From Enterobacter asburiae (GTDB lineage Bacteria; Pseudomonadota; Gammaproteobacteria; Enterobacterales; Enterobacteriaceae): 64,000 nt of DNA. Of the stretch, positions 21,224-31,945 are shown one piece after another. Position numbers and translations under genes: made by a program. The notes under the pieces were generated by a model that was not told the origin of the DNA, ran no database searches, and saw only the letters and a program-made list of their open reading frames with translations. Position 1 is the stretch's first letter, and the number at the start of each line of letters is the position of its first letter. The DNA is taken from NCBI GenBank assembly GCA_011754535.1, contig JAAQVN010000001.1, positions 2,914,001 through 2,978,000 on the forward strand, read 5' to 3'.

Positions 21224-23301
21224 TATTTTCCTCCAATCGTCGCCGTCATGCGGATATGGCGGTTGTCCGACAGCTCCATATTCGACAGCACAACCAGCTG
21301 GTTCAGGCTGCGACGCAGGAAGCGCGACAGTAGCGGGCGCAGCGCGTGGTTGACCAGCAGCACCGGCGGTGCCCCCAGCATCTCCTGACGCGCCAGCGCT
21401 TCCTGGGTCTGCTCCAGCAGGCGATCCGCCAGCCCAGGCTCCAGGCCGCCTCCGCCCTGCAGGGCCTGCAGCAGAAGGCGTTCAAGCGGCGTATCGAGGC
21501 CAATAACCTGGACTTCACCGGTTCCCGGGAACCACTGTTGGGTGATCGCGCGCCCCAGCGCCACGCGCACCACCGCCGTCAGCTCGTGCGGATCGCTTTG
21601 CAGCGGCGCATGCTCAGCAAGGGTTTCCAGAATGGTACGCATATCGCGGATCGGCACTTTTTCCTCAAGCAGGTTCTGCAGCACCTTGTGCAGCGTGGTT
21701 AACGTCAGCACGCCCGGCACCAGGTCTTCCGTCAGCTTCGGCATCTCCTGCGTCACGCGGTCGAGAAGCTGCTGCGCTTCCTGACGGCCAAACAGTTCAG
21801 CCGAGAATTGGCCAATCAGATGATTAAGGTGGGTTGCCACCACGGTACTGGCTTCGACAACCGTATATCCCTGAATTTGCGCCTGCTCTTTCAGCGCGCT
21901 TTCAATCCAGATTGCCGCCAGGCCAAAGGCCGGATCGACGGTTTGCTCGCCCGGGAGCGTGCCTGCTGCGGTGCCGGGGTTAATGGCCAGCCAGCGGCCC
22001 GGGTAGGCATCACCGCTGCCAATTTCGACCCCTTTCATCAGAATGCGGTAGCGCGCGGGCGGCAGGTCCATGTTGTCCTTGATGTGAACCACCGGCGGCA
22101 GAAAGCCCATGTCCTGGGCGAATTTTTTACGGATACTCCGGATGCGGCCAAGCAGCTCGCCATCCTGCTGGAAATCCACCATCGGGATCAGGCGATACCC
22201 CACTTCCATTCCCAGGGAATCTTCCAGTTGAACGTCGTTCCAGGTCGCCTCTACAGCCTGGGTGTTCTCCGGCATTTTCACCGGAACCGGTTCCGCAGCC
22301 GGCCTGGTCTCGCGGCCACGCATCCACCAGGCCAGGCCCAGCAGCCCCGCCGTAAACAGCAGGAATACGAGGTTTGGCATCCCCGGCACCAGGCCGAGCA
22401 GTCCCAGCACCGCAGCCGCCAGCAGCATCACGCGCGGGTTACTGAAGAGCTGGCCAACCATCTGCTCGCCAACGTCCTGGTCGGTACTGACGCGCGTCAC
22501 GATAACACCCGCCGCAGTGGAGATGACCAGCGCCGGGATCTGTGCAACAAGACCGTCACCAATGGTCAGCAGCGTATAGCTTTCCGCCGCGTGGCCCATG
22601 TCCATCCCGTGCTGCAATACCCCCACCAGCAGGCCGCCGACTACGTTAATCACCATGATCAGGATGCCCGCGATGGCATCACCGCGAACAAACTTACTCG
22701 CACCGTCCATGGAGCCGTAGAAGTCCGCTTCTTGCGTCACTTCCGCGCGGCGCTTTTTCGCTTCATCTTCGGCAATAAGCCCGGCGTTCAGGTCGGCGTC
22801 GATCGCCATCTGCTTGCCCGGCATCCCGTCCAGCACAAAACGCGCGCCTACTTCCGCGATACGCCCCGCGCCTTTGGTGATAACCATAAAGTTAATGATA
22901 ACGAGGATAACGAACACCACGATACCGATAGCGAAGTTCCCGCCCACCAGGAAGTGGCCGAAGGCTTCGACCACCTTCCCTGCCGCTGCCGCGCCAGTGT
23001 GGCCTTCCATCAGGATGATACGCGTGGAGGCCACGTTCAGCGCCAGCCGCAGCAAGGTGGTAAACAGCAGAATGGTCGGGAACGCGGCGAACTCCAGGGT
23101 GCGCTGGGTGAACATCGCCACCAGCAGCACCATAATGGACAGCGCAATATTGAAGGTAAAAAGCAGATCGAGGATGAATGCCGGGAGCGGCAGTACCATC
23201 ATCGACAGAATCAACAGGATGAGGATCGGCCCGGCAAGGATCTGCCATTGAGTCGATTTCAGGTTGCCGGGCAGGCGCAACATTGCCACCAGATTAGCCA
23301 T
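21223..23301 (-). CDS. flhA: Flagellar type III export protein FlhA
   Basis: 692-residue core of the flagellar export gate in the inner membrane. Eight membrane segments lie in residues 20-310, followed by a long cytoplasmic domain that docks chaperone-substrate complexes. The FHIPEP family signature region is visible at KGAGRIAEVGARFVLDGMPGKQM. Same length as E. coli FlhA. It overlaps flhB by 8 nt. Confidence 0.98.
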   Translation of the reverse strand: MANLVAMLRLPGNLKSTQWQILAGPILILLILSMMVLPLPAFILDLLFTFNIALSIMVLLVAMFTQRTLEFAAFPTILLFTTLLRLALNVASTRIILMEGHTGAAAAGKVVEAFGHFLVGGNFAIGIVVFVILVIINFMVITKGAGRIAEVGARFVLDGMPGKQMAIDADLNAGLIAEDEAKKRRAEVTQEADFYGSMDGASKFVRGDAIAGILIMVINVVGGLLVGVLQHGMDMGHAAESYTLLTIGDGLVAQIPALVISTAAGVIVTRVSTDQDVGEQMVGQLFSNPRVMLLAAAVLGLLGLVPGMPNLVFLLFTAGLLGLAWWMRGRETRPAAEPVPVKMPENTQAVEATWNDVQLEDSLGMEVGYRLIPMVDFQQDGELLGRIRSIRKKFAQDMGFLPPVVHIKDNMDLPPARYRILMKGVEIGSGDAYPGRWLAINPGTAAGTLPGEQTVDPAFGLAAIWIESALKEQAQIQGYTVVEASTVVATHLNHLIGQFSAELFGRQEAQQLLDRVTQEMPKLTEDLVPGVLTLTTLHKVLQNLLEEKVPIRDMRTILETLAEHAPLQSDPHELTAVVRVALGRAITQQWFPGTGEVQVIGLDTPLERLLLQALQGGGGLEPGLADRLLEQTQEALARQEMLGAPPVLLVNHALRPLLSRFLRRSLNQLVVLSNMELSDNRHIRMTATIGGK

Positions 23302-24442
23302 CAGTGTCCTTCTCGTTCATAAAATCCAGCGCGGCAGGCACCGGAAGGTTCTCAGGTTTGACAGGCCGTTGACCGCCGGCCAGACGCCAGCGCTTCAACT
23401 GCCATACCCAGGCCAACACTTCCGCCACCGCGGCGTAGAGCTGTCCAGGGATCTGTTGTCCGATATCCGCGTGGCGGTAGAGGGCTCGCGCCAGCGGAGG
23501 TGCTTCCAGGATCGGCACGCGGTTTTCGGTGCCAATTTCCCGGATGCGCAACGCAATCAGCCCCGCCCCTTTCGCCACCACTTTCGGCGCGCTCATTTTG
23601 TTTTCGTCATAGCGCAGCGCCACGGAATAGTGTGTCGGGTTGGTAACGATGACGTCCGCCTTCGGCACATCTTCCATCATGCGGCGACGGGCGGCGGCAC
23701 GCTGCATCTGGCGGATGCGCCCCTTCACGTGCGGGTCACCTTCCATCTGCTTATACTCGTCGCGGATGTCCTGACGTGACATCCGCAGTTTCTTGAAGTG
23801 GGAATAAAGCTGGAAGATCACGTCAAAACCCACCATCGGAATAATGCTGAGCACCACCAGCAGCGCGCAAAGCCCGACCAGATTCAGCGCGTTGCTCATC
23901 GCGGTGAGGGGCGACTCGCTGATAAGGCGCATCATTTCGGGCCAGTGGTACCAGAGAAAAAATCCCGCGGAACTGCCCATCAGCACAGATTTGAGAATAG
24001 CCTTGAGCAGCTCGGCCCCGGTCTGCGCCGAGAACATTTTCGCAATGCCCGGCAGCGGGTTGAGTTTCGAAAATTTGGGTTGCAGCGATTTTCCGCTAAA
24101 GACCAGGCCGCCCAGCATCACCGGCGAGACCAGCGCCACCAGCACTACGCCGGTAATCAGAGGCAGCAGCGCAACCATGGCCCCTTTTATCAGCTGAATA
24201 ATCTGGCTGAGGATCAGATTCGGGTCGTTGACCATGCTGTGGTCAAAACGTAAGCCGGTGGAGAGCATCCCCGCCAGCTTGCGGGCGAGCGACTCCCCGC
24301 CCCACCAGATAATGCACACCCCGACGATAAGGATCAGCAGGGAGGTCAATTCTCGGGATCGGGGTATCTGCCCTTCCTCACGCGCCTTTTCTAGTCGGTG
24401 GGGTGTGGGGGCTTCCGTTTTGTCGTCGTTCTCTTCTGCCAC
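23294..24442 (-). CDS. flhB: Flagellar export switch protein FlhB
   Basis: 382-residue export protein with four membrane segments in the first 210 residues and a cytoplasmic domain carrying the autocleavage motif NPTHYSVALRY. Cleavage there switches export from rod/hook to filament substrates. Same length as E. coli FlhB. First gene of flhBAE; its FlhDC-dependent promoter should lie in the 148-bp gap to cheZ (inference from E. coli). Confidence 0.98.
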   Translation of the reverse strand: MAEENDDKTEAPTPHRLEKAREEGQIPRSRELTSLLILIVGVCIIWWGGESLARKLAGMLSTGLRFDHSMVNDPNLILSQIIQLIKGAMVALLPLITGVVLVALVSPVMLGGLVFSGKSLQPKFSKLNPLPGIAKMFSAQTGAELLKAILKSVLMGSSAGFFLWYHWPEMMRLISESPLTAMSNALNLVGLCALLVVLSIIPMVGFDVIFQLYSHFKKLRMSRQDIRDEYKQMEGDPHVKGRIRQMQRAAARRRMMEDVPKADVIVTNPTHYSVALRYDENKMSAPKVVAKGAGLIALRIREIGTENRVPILEAPPLARALYRHADIGQQIPGQLYAAVAEVLAWVWQLKRWRLAGGQRPVKPENLPVPAALDFMNEKDTDG

Positions 24443-24504
24443 AGTACATGCTCAGCCCATTACGTCACGGGTATCATGCCAGCGCAGCGGAAATCCAATG
24501 GCGG

Positions 24505-24530
24505 GAAAAGCCCGTTTATTCGGGCTCTTT
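24505..24530 (-). terminator. Terminator after cheZ
   Basis: Minus-strand stem AGCCCG (24521-24526) with CGGGCT (24509-24514), loop of 6 nt, then TTTT. It separates the tar-cheZ operon from flhBAE. Confidence 0.65.
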
Positions 24531-24590
24531 TCGGTGATTTTGTCGCAAACCGCCCCAGGCGGCGTTATCCCCCTGAGGCGGAATGGACCA

Positions 24591-25235
24591 TCAGAAGCCG
24601 AGGCTGTCGAGAAGGTCGTCCACCTGGTCCTGGCTTGCCACCACGCCCGCCTTGCTGGCGTCGAGCTGTGGACCATTGAGCAGGCTTTCGTTCTCGCGTT
24701 TTGGACGGGCTGCCGGTTCCGGGATGTTCTCCAGCAGAACCATCAGCAGCTGACGCTCAATCTCCTGGATCACATCCATCATGCGCTTGATCACCTGACC
24801 GGTCAGGTCCTGGAAATCCTGCGCCATCATGATGTCCAGCAGCTGAGCGTTGGTAAAGCTGGTGTGGCCCGGCACATCACCCAGGTACTGACGGGTATCC
24901 GTCACCAGCTCGCGGGCATCCGCCAGCTCGATAGGGTTCTCAAACCACTCGTCCCAGCGTTTGCTCAGCGCTTTTGCGCCCTTTTCCATCGCATCCTGAT
25001 GCGGCTGCGACGCTTCAACGCTGTTCAGCGCACGTTCAGCCGCCTGAGCGGTCATCTGCACAACGTAGTCCAGACGATCGCGGGCGTCCGGAATCGCTTC
25101 CGCCGCTTCGGCAATAGCCTGATCCAGCCCCAGTTCACGCAGGCTGTCACGCAGCATGCGCGTCAGGCTGCCGATGCGCACGATGATGTCGCTCGGCGAG
25201 TGTTCTTCAACGGGTTTCATTGCAGGTTGCATCAT
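24591..25235 (-). CDS. cheZ: CheY-P phosphatase CheZ
   Basis: 214-residue protein that dephosphorylates CheY-P and ends the tumble signal. A long helical hairpin carries the catalytic segment [17 protein letters not shown], and the C-terminal CheY-binding tail ends [10 protein letters not shown]. The start is the ATG at 25235 with GAGG 8 nt upstream, giving the E. coli length; a GTG at 25244 is less likely. Last gene of tar-tap-cheRBYZ. Confidence 0.97.
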   Translation of the reverse strand: MMQPAMKPVEEHSPSDIIVRIGSLTRMLRDSLRELGLDQAIAEAAEAIPDARDRLDYVVQMTAQAAERALNSVEASQPHQDAMEKGAKALSKRWDEWFENPIELADARELVTDTRQYLGDVPGHTSFTNAQLLDIMMAQDFQDLTGQVIKRMMDVIQEIERQLLMVLLENIPEPAARPKRENESLLNGPQLDASKAGVVASQDQVDDLLDSLGF

Positions 25236-25245
25236 CACCAACACC

Positions 25246-26698
<1,453 letters not shown>

Positions 26699-26702
<4 letters not shown>

Positions 26703-27565
26703 GCTTTTTCCTTACTCAGCGCATATACCGTTTGCCCACGCAGGCTAAACTCACGCGCGAGGTTGCTGAAGTTTTCCGAGTGCCCGGCAAACAGTAAACC
26801 GTCAGGCTTGAGCAACGGAACAAACCGACGCAGAATGTCCTGTTGCGTCGTTTTATCAAAATAGATCATGACGTTACGGCAAAAAATGGCGTCGAAAGGC
26901 CCCGGCACGTTGTACTGCTTATCGAGCAGGTTAACGGGCGCGAATTCGACGAGGTTCGCCAGCTCCTGGCGTACGCGAACCAGGCCTTCATGCGGCCCCG
27001 TACCGCGCATGAAGTAACGCTGCAGCTGCTGCGGTGACAGCGTTTTCAGCTCGTCCTGGCGATAAACGCCGTTGCGCGCCTTCTCCAGCACCTCGGTGTC
27101 GATATCGCTGGCGTAGACCTTCCAGCGCCCGGCCGCCATCCCCAGGGTATCGGCCAGGGTAATCGCCAGCGAATACGGCTCTTCACCCGTCGAGGCGGCC
27201 GCACTCCAGACGCGATACTCCCCGGTGCGACGGCGCGCGTGCTCGGCCAGGACCGGGAAGTGGTGAGCTTCGCGGAAAAAAGCCGTCAGGTTGGTGGTTA
27301 ATGAGTTAATAAAAGCCTGCCACTCTGCGCTGTTTTGGTTGGCCTCAAGCATGCTCAGATAGCGGCCAAAATCATCCAGCCCCAGCGTACGCAAGCGCCG
27401 CACCAGTCGGTTGTAGACCATGTCCCGCTTATGATCCGCAAGCACGATCCCCGCACGCTGGTAGATTAACTGACATATCCGACGAAAATGCGCGTCGGAC
27501 AGCGCGAGGCGCTGTGTCATCTGCAACAATAATGACGTTTGCCCAGGGGGCATTGGTGATGTCAT
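26699..27565 (-). CDS. cheR: Chemoreceptor methyltransferase CheR
   Basis: 288-residue SAM-dependent enzyme that methylates receptor glutamates. N-terminal helical domain, then a SAM fold with [17 protein letters not shown] and [13 protein letters not shown]. It binds the C-terminal NWETF tail of Tar, which is present in this window. Two residues longer than E. coli CheR. Confidence 0.98.
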
Positions 27566-27584
27566 AGCGCCTTCTTAATTACAT

Positions 27585-29186
27585 TCAGGATACAACTGGC
27601 ACGGCCTGCGACCGCCCGACTTCTGTTACTGCTTCAACGTGCTCTTTCACATTAAATACTGCGACCAGACCGGTCAGACGATCTGCCTGGCTGGCCAGTT
27701 GATCGGTTGCCGCTGCCGCTTCCTCAACTAACGAGGCGTTCTGTTGCGTTACCCGATCCATCTGGCTGACGGCCTGGGCAACCTGCTCAATCCCGCGACG
27801 CTGTTCATCCGACGCGGAGGCAATTTCGCCCATGATGTCGTTCACCCGCGTCACGGAGGTGACGATCTCGTGCATGGTTTGCGCCGCCGTATCCACAAGG
27901 GTTGAGCCCTGCTGAACACGCGAGACCGACTCTTCGATCAGCACCTTAATCTCTTTCGCCGCGTTGGCGCTGCGGCTCGCCAGGTTACGCACTTCCCCGG
28001 CTACCACCGCAAACCCACGTCCCTGCTCGCCGGCGCGCGCCGCTTCAACGGCAGCGTTCAGCGCCAGAATGTTGGTCTGGAACGCAATACCGTCGATCAC
28101 GCTGATGATGTCGCCAATCTTCTGCGAGCTGGTGGCAATCTCCTGCATGGTGCTGGCGACATGGGACGCCTGGTCGCCGCCTTTCTTCGCCGTCATCGCC
28201 GCCTGTTTTGACAGATCAGACGCCTGACGCGCGTTATCGGCGTTCTGGCTAACCGTTGCGGTCAGCTGCTCCATGCTGGCCGCCGTCTGCGCCAGCGAGG
28301 CCGCCTGCTGCTCGGTGCGGGACGAGAGATCGTTATTGCCTGCCGCAATCTCTGAGATCCCGGTGTGCATGGCATAACTGCCCTGACGCACGTCGGATAC
28401 CGTTTCCCGCAGAGCGCCCTGCATCGCCTTCAGGCTGGCAAAGATCGCCGATATTTCGTTTTTGCCGAACACCGCCACCGGACGCGCCAGGTCCCCCTTC
28501 GCAATACTGTCGAAGTGGCTGCTGACGATCGCCAGCGGCTGCACAATCATTCTGCGCACCCAGAGCAGCGCCCCGCCGGTCAGCAGCCCCGCCAGGATCA
28601 CGACGACGGCAAAGATAACGCCGGACATGTGATAGCTGATACGGCTCGCTTCACCTGCACGCTGAACAGACCGGTTAATATCCTGCTGCCACGCGTTAAA
28701 GCTGCCGTCAAACGCGGCCTGAGACGCCTGAACCGGTGCGCTCATAAAGTCCGAAAGCTGGTTGTTCTCAAGCCAGGTCGCCTGGTGGTCCAGATCGCTG
28801 AACCACTGCTCAAAGTTCTTTTTCATGGCTGCCTTCAGCGCTTTCTCTTTCTCGCTGTCGGCTGCCTGCGCCGTGAAGGCCTTAAACTGTGCGTCTGCCT
28901 GCTTCAGGCTGTCGCGCGCCGTTGCCATCAGCGCTTTAATGTCATCCGGCGGATAGCTGAGCGCGGTTAAGGTTCCTGCCTTGTTCAGCGCAGTGCTTGC
29001 CTGCAACAGCACGGCACGCGTTTGTGCCAGTGCGGAGCGCTGCTGATTACTCGCCTCAACGTCCTGCAAATTCTGATAGCCATCGCGAAACGCCCAAAAA
29101 GACAACCCGTTACTGCCAACCTGCAACACACCGCAAAGGATCAGAATCAAAAACAGTGTGGTCGAGATACGAATACGATTTAACAT
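27585..29186 (-). CDS. tap: Methyl-accepting chemotaxis protein Tap
   Basis: 533-residue chemoreceptor for dipeptides (through DppA) and pyrimidines in E. coli. Two membrane segments (about residues 7-30 and 190-212) flank a periplasmic four-helix sensor, followed by a HAMP domain and the conserved signalling hairpin ([20 protein letters not shown]). It lacks the NWETF tail and ends VPVVS, as E. coli Tap does. The start MLNRIRIS at 29186 has GGAG upstream and restores the E. coli length. The sensor domain differs more than the rest. Confidence 0.95.
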   Translation of the reverse strand: MLNRIRISTTLFLILILCGVLQVGSNGLSFWAFRDGYQNLQDVEASNQQRSALAQTRAVLLQASTALNKAGTLTALSYPPDDIKALMATARDSLKQADAQFKAFTAQAADSEKEKALKAAMKKNFEQWFSDLDHQATWLENNQLSDFMSAPVQASQAAFDGSFNAWQQDINRSVQRAGEASRISYHMSGVIFAVVVILAGLLTGGALLWVRRMIVQPLAIVSSHFDSIAKGDLARPVAVFGKNEISAIFASLKAMQGALRETVSDVRQGSYAMHTGISEIAAGNNDLSSRTEQQAASLAQTAASMEQLTATVSQNADNARQASDLSKQAAMTAKKGGDQASHVASTMQEIATSSQKIGDIISVIDGIAFQTNILALNAAVEAARAGEQGRGFAVVAGEVRNLASRSANAAKEIKVLIEESVSRVQQGSTLVDTAAQTMHEIVTSVTRVNDIMGEIASASDEQRRGIEQVAQAVSQMDRVTQQNASLVEEAAAATDQLASQADRLTGLVAVFNVKEHVEAVTEVGRSQAVPVVS

Positions 29187-29230
29187 CCACGCTCCCATCA
29201 AGCGGCAAGCAGCCGCGGTCTAATTGTCAG

Positions 29231-30898
29231 TCAAAATGTTTCCCAGTTTTCATCTTGTCCGGCCGTTGCAGCACGCATGCGGGTGACCGCCGGGTCGGCG
29301 GCTGGCGCGCGGTACGTCGACTGCGAAGTGACCGTATTTCCAGCGAGTGAAGCGAGACGAAACGCCGAGACGGCCATCTTCAGACGGCTCGCCTGGTCTT
29401 CCAGGGCAGCGGCCGCCGCAGCGGACTCCTGCACCAGGGCGGCGTTTTGCTGTGTCACGCGATCCATTTCCGATACCGCCAGGGCAACCTGGTCGATACC
29501 ACGACTCTGCTCATCGGATGCAGAGGCGATTTCACCCATGATGTCCGTTACGCGGGTAACGGCATTCACGATGTCATTCATGGTCTCCCCGGCGCTTTCC
29601 ACCAGCACCGAGCCGGTATCCACGCGGGAGACGGAGTCTTCAATAAGGGCTTTGATCTCTTTCGCCGCGTTGGCGCTGCGGCTGGCCAGGTTGCGCACTT
29701 CCCCGGCCACCACGGCAAACCCGCGGCCCTGCTCGCCCGCGCGCGCCGCTTCCACGGCGGCGTTGAGCGCGAGGATGTTTGTCTGGAAGGCAATGCCGTC
29801 GATGACGCTGATAATGTCAGCGATTTTCTTCGAGCTGTCGGCGATTTCGTGCATGGTTTTCACCACGCCATCCACCACGCGACCGCCGCGCTGCGCCGTC
29901 TCGGAGGCGCTTTCCGCCAGCTGAGACGCCTGGCGAGCGTTATCGGCGTTCTGCTTCACAGTTGCCGTGAGCTGCTCCATGCTGGCGGCCGTCTCTTCCA
30001 GAGCGGAAGCCTGCTGCTCGGTACGGGATGAAAGGTCGTTATTGCCCATCGCGATTTCGCTGGTGCCGGTATAGATAGCCTCTGACCCGTTACGCACGTT
30101 GGCGACGGTCTCGATCAATGAACGCTGCATATGGTCGACGCTGTTGGCCAACTCGGTGATCTCATTGCGCCCGGACACGGTCAGCGTTTTAGTCAGGTCA
30201 CCGCTGGCAATATCGCGGATATGGGCAATCACGCGACCGAGCGGGTTCAGCAGGATGTGGCGAATGCCGTACCAGACCGCGATCAGCACAATGACCAGCG
30301 CCAGCGCCAGCACCGCCATCTGCCATTTCGCAAAGCGGTAGTCATTCTGGCTTTCAGTAAAGGCCGAGTGATACAAATCGCCGCTGGCCTTCGCGTATTC
30401 CCCCAGCGCCGCGCCGAGTGCGTTTTGCATCCCCTGCGTCGGCTGTGCGAAGTAGGCGTCCATGTTGCCACTCTCCAGGAACTGAATCAGCTCCGTCAGC
30501 CCGGCATAGTAGGCGTTATATTTTTCATCAATATTCTGGCTCACCTGCGCCATAGCGGGCTGCGGGGCGATCTGTTTGAAGGTGGCGTAGTGTTTTGCCG
30601 CGTCGGCCAGCGTGGCCCGGGCATTTTTTAGCAGATCGGTTTTCGCGCTGCTCTGCTGATTGTTGGGATCCATCATCATGCGCGCGGACGAGCGGCTCAG
30701 GTTGATGCGCGTTTGCAGCATCAGATCCCACGTTGACGTAAGCTCGCTCTGCTGAAGGCGGAGATCGTTCGAGGCGGCGAAGCTGTCCTGGTTCTGTTTT
30801 AACGACGAGAAAAAAAGCCCGCCGGAGATAAGCTGAAGTAGTGCGAAAATGACCAGCACCATCATGAGCATTGTGACAACGCGGATACGGTTCAACAT
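29231..30898 (-). CDS. tar: Methyl-accepting chemotaxis protein Tar (aspartate receptor)
   Basis: 555-residue chemoreceptor for aspartate and, through MBP, maltose. The ligand-contact arginines are conserved in [21 protein letters not shown] and signalling domains are nearly identical to E. coli, and the protein ends in the CheR/CheB tether NWETF. The start MLNRIRVV at 30898 has GAAGG 6 nt upstream; in-frame codons back to 30946 have no homology. First gene of tar-tap-cheRBYZ, driven by a perfect FliA promoter at 30930-30956. Confidence 0.96.
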   Translation of the reverse strand: MLNRIRVVTMLMMVLVIFALLQLISGGLFFSSLKQNQDSFAASNDLRLQQSELTSTWDLMLQTRINLSRSSARMMMDPNNQQSSAKTDLLKNARATLADAAKHYATFKQIAPQPAMAQVSQNIDEKYNAYYAGLTELIQFLESGNMDAYFAQPTQGMQNALGAALGEYAKASGDLYHSAFTESQNDYRFAKWQMAVLALALVIVLIAVWYGIRHILLNPLGRVIAHIRDIASGDLTKTLTVSGRNEITELANSVDHMQRSLIETVANVRNGSEAIYTGTSEIAMGNNDLSSRTEQQASALEETAASMEQLTATVKQNADNARQASQLAESASETAQRGGRVVDGVVKTMHEIADSSKKIADIISVIDGIAFQTNILALNAAVEAARAGEQGRGFAVVAGEVRNLASRSANAAKEIKALIEDSVSRVDTGSVLVESAGETMNDIVNAVTRVTDIMGEIASASDEQSRGIDQVALAVSEMDRVTQQNAALVQESAAAAAALEDQASRLKMAVSAFRLASLAGNTVTSQSTYRAPAADPAVTRMRAATAGQDENWETF

Positions 30899-30929
30899 AC
30901 AACACCTTCTCATAGATTTATTAACGGTG

Positions 30930-30956
30930 TTATCGGCACAGGCCACAGGAACTTTA
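30930..30956 (-). promoter_or_regulatory. FliA (sigma-28) promoter of tar
   Basis: Minus strand TAAA (30953-30956), 15-nt spacer, GCCGATAA (30930-30937): an exact match to the class 3 flagellar consensus. It lies entirely in the gap between the pilus tip gene and tar. Confidence 0.93.
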
Positions 30957-30982
30957 CATTTGCGAAAGGGAAAAGCGCGGGG

Positions 30983-31945
30983 TTAAAACGCGACGTCAAC
31001 AATCAGCGTATCGGTGTAGGTGCCGGCGGGTGGCGTGGCCTGATTGGTCAGGACCTTAGCGGTATAGTTGTAGGTTCGCAGCAACCCGTCGCTACTGACC
31101 TGGGACGACGTCGCGCTGGACCAGCGTTCGGCACCGCTGCCGCCCCAGCGGTTACCGCTGGCTTCTTTATAGATGTCGTAGCTCAGGGCGTTACTGCCGC
31201 TCACCATACGCCGCACGTTGTTCAGCGCGTTGGCACCATTATTAATGCCAATGGTGTAGGTGCTGCCTTTGGTACAGGTCACGGCAATAGCCTGCGAAAC
31301 GTTGGGAAAACTTTGCACCAGCGGTGCGCTGTTAAAGTTTACGTCCGGCGTGGTCATGGCGCTGCAGTCGTTGGTGACGGTCATGTTAAGCAGAATACTG
31401 GTCGTTGCGGTTCCCGACTGGGGAGATGTACACAGGCTTCCCAGACCGACGGCGCAGACGTTGTAGTTGATGCTGAAGGTCAGCAGCACCTGATAAGGCC
31501 CGGCAGTCACGTTTTGTCCGGGGATGGTGCGAAAATAGAGCGGTATGTTGTACCGTTTTGACCCGAGTAGCCCCAGCAGTGTGTTCCCACTCCAGGTATA
31601 CGAATTACTTATCTGCACCTCGCTGCTGCTCGCGCAGCCCGATAATCCGCACAGCCGGGTGGGGATCACGTCCGTGATGGCCGCGTTATCCGTGCGTTTC
31701 ATGGTGGCGCGGCTGTTGCCCGATACCGACGCTGCGGTGTAGTTCAGGGTCACCGAGTCGTTGGTCAGCACATTGAGCACGGCGTCACACGCCACCACCA
31801 GCGTGCCGGTGGTTTCCACTTCCCCGTTTCCGCTCAACGCAAACGACGTGACGCTGCCAAACGACGCATTGACCGTACTGACGGTGCACGCCGCCCAGCC
31901 GCCGCCGGAGAAAAGCAACAGCAACAGCAGCAGCAGGCGCGTCAT
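30983..31945 (-). CDS. Spore coat U domain pilus tip protein (CsuE-like)
   Basis: 320 residues with a signal peptide (MTRLLLLLLLLFSGGGWA/ACTV) and two spore-coat-U (SCPU) domains. One spans roughly residues 20-170 and the other 180-320, the second ending AGTYTDTLIVDVAF, the typical last strand. Two-domain SCPU proteins at the end of archaic (Csu-type) operons form the adhesive tip of the pilus. The start at 31945 overlaps the usher stop (ATGA). Its stop is only 27 nt from the tar promoter. Adhesin function is by family. Confidence 0.82.
   Translation of the reverse strand: MTRLLLLLLLLFSGGGWAACTVSTVNASFGSVTSFALSGNGEVETTGTLVVACDAVLNVLTNDSVTLNYTAASVSGNSRATMKRTDNAAITDVIPTRLCGLSGCASSSEVQISNSYTWSGNTLLGLLGSKRYNIPLYFRTIPGQNVTAGPYQVLLTFSINYNVCAVGLGSLCTSPQSGTATTSILLNMTVTNDCSAMTTPDVNFNSAPLVQSFPNVSQAIAVTCTKGSTYTIGINNGANALNNVRRMVSGSNALSYDIYKEASGNRWGGSGAERWSSATSSQVSSDGLLRTYNYTAKVLTNQATPPAGTYTDTLIVDVAF

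Noticed and set aside
21808-23322. 504-residue plus-strand ORF
   Set aside because: It is the complement of flhA, full of His/Arg/Gln low-complexity typical of an antisense frame of a GC-rich gene.
27964-29800. Direct repeat between tap and tar
   Set aside because: The near-identity is explained by the conserved signalling domains of the two paralogous receptors, not by a recent repeat element.
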